Part shown: positions 6,843 to 10,019 of the stretch, piece by piece
How positions within the stretch are numbered: the stretch's first letter is position 1
How the letters are laid out: each line of letters begins with the position of its first letter
Assembly (NCBI GenBank): GCA_964554475.1
Contig: CAZKOT010000040.1
Span: forward strand, 1-10,019
DNA: 10,019 nt
From: CAJKWP01 sp964554475
GTDB taxonomy: Bacteria; Bacillota; Clostridia; Christensenellales; UBA1242
Direction: 5' to 3'
Made by a program: the position numbers and the translations under genes
Notes under the pieces: model-generated
What the model saw: the letters and a program-made list of their open reading frames with translations, nothing else
What the model was told of the DNA's origin: nothing
Database searches by the model: none

Positions 6843-8550
6843 AAAATTAATTCAATTAAAAAAATTTTTAGATAAAAATTTAGATAAAAATTTAGAAATG
6901 TCTAAATTAAGAATTTTAACCGAAGCCATTTTTGATGATATTTTTTTAAATAGAAGTTTAAAATTTTATAATAGTTTAAAAAAAATCAGTTATTCATCTT
7001 TAAAAGATTTATTTATTAATTTAATTAAATATTCTAAAGAATATTTAATTAAAAGCAGTAGTGAAAATTTTAAACTTAGATTTGAAAATTTTCAAAAATC
7101 CCTTGCCTATTTTTGTTTACTTGAATCAATACTTGAAGATAGCAAAATTGTTATTGACATTCTCGAAAATATTAAAAAATCAAATAATAATTATTTGAAT
7201 GATATTCAAAAACTTGACAGTCAATTTCTATCATTGGAACATAAGACAAAAATAGCAAATGCAGAATATGCCGAATCATTACAAAATGTTGATATTGATG
7301 AAAATTTAGAAAAAAATTTGAGATTATATTTATTGTTTAAACAATGGCAAGACATCACACATTATTTTTATTTAGCAAATTTTGAAAAACAAAATATTGA
7401 GCTATATAAAATATATTTAAATACTGAAAAAGAACATTTTTTAATGAATTTTCAAACTGTTTCTAAGCGAATTATAGAAAGCTTTAAAAACAAATTTAAA
7501 TTGTCAGATTATTTAGATGCTTTTGTTTGCGGATTTAAATCCGAAATAATTGAACATATTGGGGGGAAAGGATATGGGCTTTTAGTTTTATTAAGTCTTG
7601 GAGAAAATATTCCTAAAACCTTCATTATTTCACATTCAGAAAATATTGATGAGTCTTTAAAAATAATTCCAAATAATTTAAAAAAATATGCTTTACGAAG
7701 TTCTGGGAATATTGAAGACGGAAATAAAAATTCTTTTGCTGGGATGTTTGATAGCTATTTAAATTTAGATTTTCTAATGCTTCCCAAATATATATTAAAA
7801 GTAAGACAATCAATTGATAATTCAAGATCTATGGAATATAGAAAAACGAATAATTTAGAAAAACCAAAAATGAATGTTCTTGTTCAAGAATATATTGAGG
7901 CAGATTTTTCAGGAGTTTGGATAAGCGATAAAAAAAATTCCGGAGCTCTTGAATGGGTTAAAGGAAGTTGTGAAAAACTTGTAAGCGGAAAAGTAAAGCC
8001 AAATTTTGAGCACTTTAATAATAAAAATATTAATCGTGGAATAGTGATAGGAAATACAAGTGTGGCAAATATTTTAAACAAAATTCAAAATAAAATTTTA
8101 AGAGTGTTTAAGACATTTTGTGATTTTGAATGGTGTGTTAAATTAAACAAATTATATCTGCTACAATATCGTCCAACAACAACTGGTTTATTAATTCCAC
8201 AAGAACAAACAAATCAGGATGATAACTTGATTTATGGAACCCCTGCTTCTTCTGGAAAAAAAACAGGGGAAATAAAATTTATTAAAACATTTACTGGAGT
8301 TGAAACAATTGAAAAAAACAAAATTTTATTGACATATTTTACTGATCCTGAATGGTTGCCTTTGATGAAAAAAACCTCATGTATCATCACAGCAATGGGT
8401 GGATTTTTAAGCCATACAGCAATTATAGCTCGAGAACTAGGTATTGTTTGTGTTACCGGAATTGGCAAAAATAATTTCAAAAAACTAATAAATTGTAAAA
8501 CTGTTGAAGTAAATGGGGATTTAGGATTAATTAAAATTATTGACAATTAA
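6826..8550 (+). CDS. PEP-synthase-like ATP-grasp/phosphohistidine protein with novel N-terminus
   Basis: The dikinase family moves phosphate from ATP through a catalytic His to pyruvate or another acceptor. In this 574-residue protein, residues 1 to about 230 are a Lys/Leu/Asn-rich, probably helical region I do not recognise. The ATP-grasp part follows: GGKGYGL at 246-252, RSSGNIEDG at 291-299, SFAGMFDSYLN at 303-313, VLVQEYIEADFSGV near 351-364, and LLQYRPTT at 445-452. The swivelling phosphohistidine domain carries TAMGGFLSHTAIIARELGI with His530 as the expected phospho-acceptor. The PEP/pyruvate-binding barrel of PEP synthase (about 790 aa) is absent. ATP-grasp plus His domain recalls rifampin phosphotransferase, though there the acceptor domain lies between them. 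Set between peptide maturases and the precursor, it may phosphorylate the peptide or a cofactor; this is inference. AAGGA at 6811-6815 sets the start; overlap with the previous gene is 17 bases. Confidence 0.85.
   Translation: MVQKTKKLIQLKKFLDKNLDKNLEMSKLRILTEAIFDDIFLNRSLKFYNSLKKISYSSLKDLFINLIKYSKEYLIKSSSENFKLRFENFQKSLAYFCLLESILEDSKIVIDILENIKKSNNNYLNDIQKLDSQFLSLEHKTKIANAEYAESLQNVDIDENLEKNLRLYLLFKQWQDITHYFYLANFEKQNIELYKIYLNTEKEHFLMNFQTVSKRIIESFKNKFKLSDYLDAFVCGFKSEIIEHIGGKGYGLLVLLSLGENIPKTFIISHSENIDESLKIIPNNLKKYALRSSGNIEDGNKNSFAGMFDSYLNLDFLMLPKYILKVRQSIDNSRSMEYRKTNNLEKPKMNVLVQEYIEADFSGVWISDKKNSGALEWVKGSCEKLVSGKVKPNFEHFNNKNINRGIVIGNTSVANILNKIQNKILRVFKTFCDFEWCVKLNKLYLLQYRPTTTGLLIPQEQTNQDDNLIYGTPASSGKKTGEIKFIKTFTGVETIEKNKILLTYFTDPEWLPLMKKTSCIITAMGGFLSHTAIIARELGIVCVTGIGKNNFKKLINCKTVEVNGDLGLIKIIDN
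6867..6896 (+). repeat. 12-bp tandem repeat inside the dikinase-like gene
   Basis: TTTAGATAAAAA occurs twice in tandem with a partial third copy, encoding LDKN-LDKN-LE near residues 15-24. It is in frame and sits in the uncharacterised N-terminal region; it could vary in copy number by slippage. Confidence 0.5.
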
Positions 8551-8568
8551 ATTAAAAATTTGTAATAT
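8540..8568 (+). promoter_or_regulatory. Candidate internal promoter for the precursor peptide gene
   Basis: A perfect TTGACA at 8540-8545 overlaps the last codons of the preceding gene. A 17-base spacer leads to TAATAT at 8563-8568, which matches the -10 at four of six positions. The start would be near 8575, just before the ribosome-binding site, so the leader would be very short. The -35 lies in coding sequence, so it may be chance. Confidence 0.4.
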
Positions 8569-8575
8569 ATATTTT

Positions 8576-8581
8576 AGGAGG
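8576..8581 (+). promoter_or_regulatory. Strong ribosome-binding site of the precursor peptide
   Basis: AGGAGG, the full anti-16S consensus, six bases before the ATG at 8588. It is the strongest site in the operon and is the main proof that the short ORF after it is translated, probably in excess over the enzymes. Confidence 0.85.
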
Positions 8582-8587
8582 AATAAA

Positions 8588-8680
8588 ATGGAAAAGAAAA
8601 ATAATGTTAAAAAACTTTTTAAAACAAAAAAACCAAAAGAAGCAGAATTTGGTGGAGATTACTGTGGAGATGTCTGCTAA
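8588..8680 (+). CDS. RiPP precursor peptide, 30 aa, C-terminal GDYC-GDVC repeat
   Basis: A short gene immediately after the maturation genes, with a perfect AGGAGG and its own terminator. Residues 1-20 form a lysine-rich leader (eight Lys in the first 17 residues, start MEKKNNVKKLF) suited to binding by recognition domains. Residues 21-30 read FGGDYCGDVC: a Gly-Gly followed by a tandem four-residue repeat Gly-Asp-X-Cys with X = Tyr then Val, ending exactly at the stop codon. The only cysteines (26 and 30) and the only tyrosine are in this core. They are likely targets for radical SAM crosslinking and for YcaO heterocyclisation or thioamidation, while the aspartates or Tyr25 could be phosphorylated or methylated; all of this is inferred. 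No hydrophobic signal peptide is present. It might be an antimicrobial, metallophore, signal or redox cofactor precursor. Confidence 0.85.
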   Translation: MEKKNNVKKLFKTKKPKEAEFGGDYCGDVC

Positions 8681-8688
8681 AAAATTGA

Positions 8689-8719
8689 AAAAAACATCAC
8701 AAATTTAGTGGTGTTTTTT
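8689..8719. terminator. Bidirectional intrinsic terminator between precursor and methyltransferase
   Basis: AAAAAACATCAC (8689-8700), loop AAATTTA, GTGGTGTTTTTT (8708-8719): a 12-base-pair stem with one G-T pair. On the plus strand it ends in six T; on the minus strand the A run at 8688-8694 gives seven. It lies eight bases past the precursor stop and 13 bases past the methyltransferase stop, so it can end both converging transcripts. Confidence 0.85.
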
Positions 8720-8732
8720 ATATTACCTTTAG

Positions 8733-9503
8733 TTACTTTTTACTGATAATCTGATATCTCGGAGAATTTTTTAATTCCTTATTGAAGTTTTTATAAATTT
8801 TGATTTTTGAAAAATTATTATTTTTAAGCAATTTCACCAATTGTTCTAAATCAATTAATCTGTGGACAAAAAAACCAGAATAACAATTTAGCTCCTGTTT
8901 TTTCAAATCAATTTTAACATAAGTTTGAAGGATATTATTACAAAAATCATCTATTTTTTCATACACTGTATTTTTATAATAAATATTATTTTTATCAGTT
9001 TTACTAGAATGATAATTTGTTTGACATGTCAAATTAAACTGGTCTTTGTTCTCTATATCAATAATTAACAGTCCATTATTTGATAAAATATTATAGGAAG
9101 ATTTAATAAACTTTTCCACATCTGCAACTTCGGGTAACCATTCTAAACTATTACTATAACATAAATCAATTTTTTTTAAATTGTATTGGTCACAAATCCT
9201 CATATCACCACAAAAAAATTTAATATTATTTTTTTGTTTGCATTTTTTTCGAGATGTTTTTATCATACCTTTAGAAAAATCCATACCTAAAAGTTTTATG
9301 CTTATTCCTTTTTTTGATAATTGATAAATAGTTTCCCCAGTAGAACAAGAAACATCAAGAAATGACTTAATATTCTTATTAGAATTAATTATATTTGATA
9401 AAAAGAGGATTCGCATTTCACTACAAGGAGAACAAATTTTATCATAAAAATCTGCAATTTTATCCATAAAAAAATTTGTTTGATTTTGATTAAAAATTTT
9501 CAT
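8733..9503 (-). CDS. Class I SAM-dependent methyltransferase
   Basis: A 256-residue Rossmann-fold methyltransferase. Motif I is FLDVSCSTGE at 48-57 (SAM-binding glycine loop, with Ser/Cys in place of the usual Gly/Ala-Cys-Gly). The acidic ribose-binding residue is Asp75 in LLGMDFS, followed by FFCGDMR near 97-102 (adenine contact), LCYSNSLEWL near 114-123 and LLIIDIEN at 145-152. The start at 9503 is preceded by AAGGCGGG about seven bases upstream; a downstream ATG (residue 13) has no ribosome-binding site. The protein is cytoplasmic and its acceptor is unknown. It converges on the precursor gene and shares its terminator, so methylation of the peptide is plausible, but it has its own promoter and could be an unrelated neighbour. 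Base composition matches the cluster. Confidence 0.85.
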   Translation of the reverse strand: MKIFNQNQTNFFMDKIADFYDKICSPCSEMRILFLSNIINSNKNIKSFLDVSCSTGETIYQLSKKGISIKLLGMDFSKGMIKTSRKKCKQKNNIKFFCGDMRICDQYNLKKIDLCYSNSLEWLPEVADVEKFIKSSYNILSNNGLLIIDIENKDQFNLTCQTNYHSSKTDKNNIYYKNTVYEKIDDFCNNILQTYVKIDLKKQELNCYSGFFVHRLIDLEQLVKLLKNNNFSKIKIYKNFNKELKNSPRYQIISKK

Positions 9504-9566
9504 ATATTTCCCGCCTTTTTAATAATAATATAAAAAAATTTTTACAGCTCATCATTCATCATAAGT

Positions 9567-9594
9567 AAGTGGCAACTTAAACCGTTTTCCACTT
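9567..9594 (+). terminator. Hairpin with T-tract (possible plus-strand terminator or minus-strand leader structure)
   Basis: AAGTGG (9567-9572) pairs with CCACTT (9589-9594), with partial inner pairing and T residues to 9598 on the plus strand. AAGTGGC (9567-9573) can alternatively pair perfectly with GCCACTT at 9645-9651, seven base pairs. In the minus-strand transcript this lies in the methyltransferase leader. Confidence 0.4.
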
Positions 9595-9661
9595 TTTTAT
9601 TTTATAAATTAATGCTTGTAGTTTTATATTGTGTCCATCTAATAGCCACTTTATCTTATAT

Positions 9662-9690
9662 ATTCTAACATATTTGCGATTTCTCGTAAA
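9662..9690 (-). promoter_or_regulatory. Candidate promoter of the methyltransferase gene
   Basis: On the minus strand, TTTACG (9690-9685), a 17-base spacer and TAGAAT (9667-9662), with TGT directly before it as in an extended -10. The start would be near 9655, giving a leader of about 150 bases before the ATG at 9503. Confidence 0.5.
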
Positions 9691-9710
9691 CTTATTAAAC
9701 ATCATTCTTG

Positions 9711-9743
9711 CAATTCTTTTACAATTCTTTTACAATTTTTTTA
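9711..9743. repeat. Three tandem 11-bp A/T-tract repeats
   Basis: CAATTCTTTTA twice, then CAATTTTTTTA, with a fourth degenerate copy. The 11-base period is close to one helical turn, and the block lies about 20-50 bases upstream of the candidate minus-strand -35, so it could act as a curved or UP-like element. It is not a CRISPR array. Confidence 0.55.
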
Positions 9744-9763
9744 ACAATTTATTGTCATTTTTA

Positions 9764-9787
9764 GTCAAGGGGACGATGGACCTTGAC
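9764..9787. repeat. 7-bp inverted repeat around a GC-richer loop
   Basis: GTCAAGG (9764-9770) and CCTTGAC (9781-9787) flank the ten bases GGACGATGGA. It is more GC-rich than its surroundings. It could be an operator, an RNA hairpin downstream of the small ORF at 9814, or the edge of an element; no T-tract follows. Confidence 0.4.
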
Positions 9788-9813
9788 CAAATTATGTGCT
9801 TTTTTTTACAAAC

Positions 9814-9954
9814 TTATAATCTAGTTTCTCTATAATTTGACCTATCAATAATCCTTTGCGGAGTTGACAAAATCAATCCGCCAAACTGGTCGACAAAGAA
9901 GCATTCTATGTTATAATCATCTGATATATAAAACGGTTCGGGTAGTTTTGCCAC
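9814..9954 (-). pseudogene. Short ORF of unknown function, possibly a gene remnant
   Basis: A GTG-started frame of 46 residues, open for ten further codons upstream to a TGA at 9982-9984. It includes VAKLPEPFYISDD, IECFFVDQFGG and LILSTPQRIID, a non-repetitive composition with mixed third bases (GTC GAC CAG), unlike the surrounding AT-rich filler. There is no ATG in frame and no clear ribosome-binding site. A neighbouring frame has ATG and reads MLENLAGEW before diverging, so a frameshifted or truncated gene is possible. I do not recognise the family. It could be chance. Confidence 0.25.
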
Positions 9955-10019
9955 TCGCCCGCCAAATTTTCTAACATTAATTCACTTTAAAACAACATCT
10001 TATACAACATTTATGTAAA

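Larger units (their letters stand above)
9504..10019. other. Right-edge intergenic region
   Basis: About 500 bases without a convincing complete gene. It contains a candidate minus-strand promoter, a hairpin at 9567-9594, an 11-base tandem repeat, an inverted repeat and a short minus-strand ORF, each listed separately. The 68-codon plus-strand frame at 9629-9835 is low-complexity (Leu/Phe/Asn) and not supported. Confidence 0.4.

Noticed and set aside
6826..8550. Genuine phosphoenolpyruvate synthase or pyruvate phosphate dikinase
   Set aside because: The C-terminal PEP/pyruvate-binding barrel is missing: the protein ends about 45 residues after the phospho-His motif, and the N-terminus is extended by unrelated sequence.
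8588..8680. Known Cys-rich radical SAM peptide families (SCIFF, Clo7bot-like, mycofactocin)
   Set aside because: Only two cysteines, a GDxC repeat and no similarity in leader or core to these families as I remember them.
9711..9743. Direct repeats as a CRISPR array
   Set aside because: The units are 11 bases with no spacers.
9629..9835. 68-codon plus-strand ORF at the right edge
   Set aside because: Low-complexity Leu/Phe/Asn composition from AT-rich repeats, no ribosome-binding site, and it overlaps the better-supported minus-strand signals.

Overview
The window is very AT-rich bacterial DNA with Shine-Dalgarno sequences of the AGGAGG type, short intergenic gaps, the standard code (TGG for Trp, no in-frame TGA) and an anaerobic-metabolism gene (pyruvate formate-lyase activase). 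This suggests a low-GC Bacillota lineage, clostridial or RF39/Erysipelotrichia-like, probably an uncultured host-associated anaerobe. The placement is inferred from composition and gene content only.

Left third (1-2666): the 3' part of pflA runs off the left edge. It is followed by a small P-loop kinase-like gene. Convergent to that is an APH/choline-kinase-fold phosphotransferase whose consensus promoter sits so close to an ATG that its mRNA should be leaderless. About 370 bases of AT-rich DNA follow, then a complete tRNA-Ser(GCU) gene with encoded CCA. Downstream of the tRNA is a structured, more GC-rich, non-coding stretch.

Right two thirds (2667-9503): this looks like a compact biosynthetic locus for a ribosomally synthesised, post-translationally modified peptide (RiPP). 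A stand-alone YcaO protein of the E. coli YcaO type (minus strand) is divergent from a plus-strand operon. The operon encodes a 36-codon leader ORF, two radical SAM proteins (one with full SPASM, one with a shortened SPASM region), and a PEP-synthase-like ATP-grasp/phosphohistidine protein without a PEP-binding barrel. It ends in a 30-residue peptide with a very strong ribosome-binding site. The peptide has a lysine-rich leader and a C-terminus that is a tandem repeat of Gly-Asp-X-Cys (GDYC GDVC). A class I SAM methyltransferase converges on the peptide gene and shares a bidirectional terminator with it. The two divergent promoters abut at their -35 boxes and are symmetric to the base.

Proposed logic (inference): the operon makes the precursor and its two radical SAM enzymes; YcaO activates a backbone amide or heterocyclises a cysteine; the dikinase-like protein phosphorylates the peptide or a partner; the methyltransferase may finish the product. 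No exporter, peptidase or YcaO partner protein is visible in the window. I do not recognise this combination as a described RiPP class.

Right edge (9504-10019): no convincing full gene. It holds a candidate minus-strand promoter with an upstream 11-bp A-tract repeat, two hairpins, and a 47-codon minus-strand ORF that may be a gene remnant.
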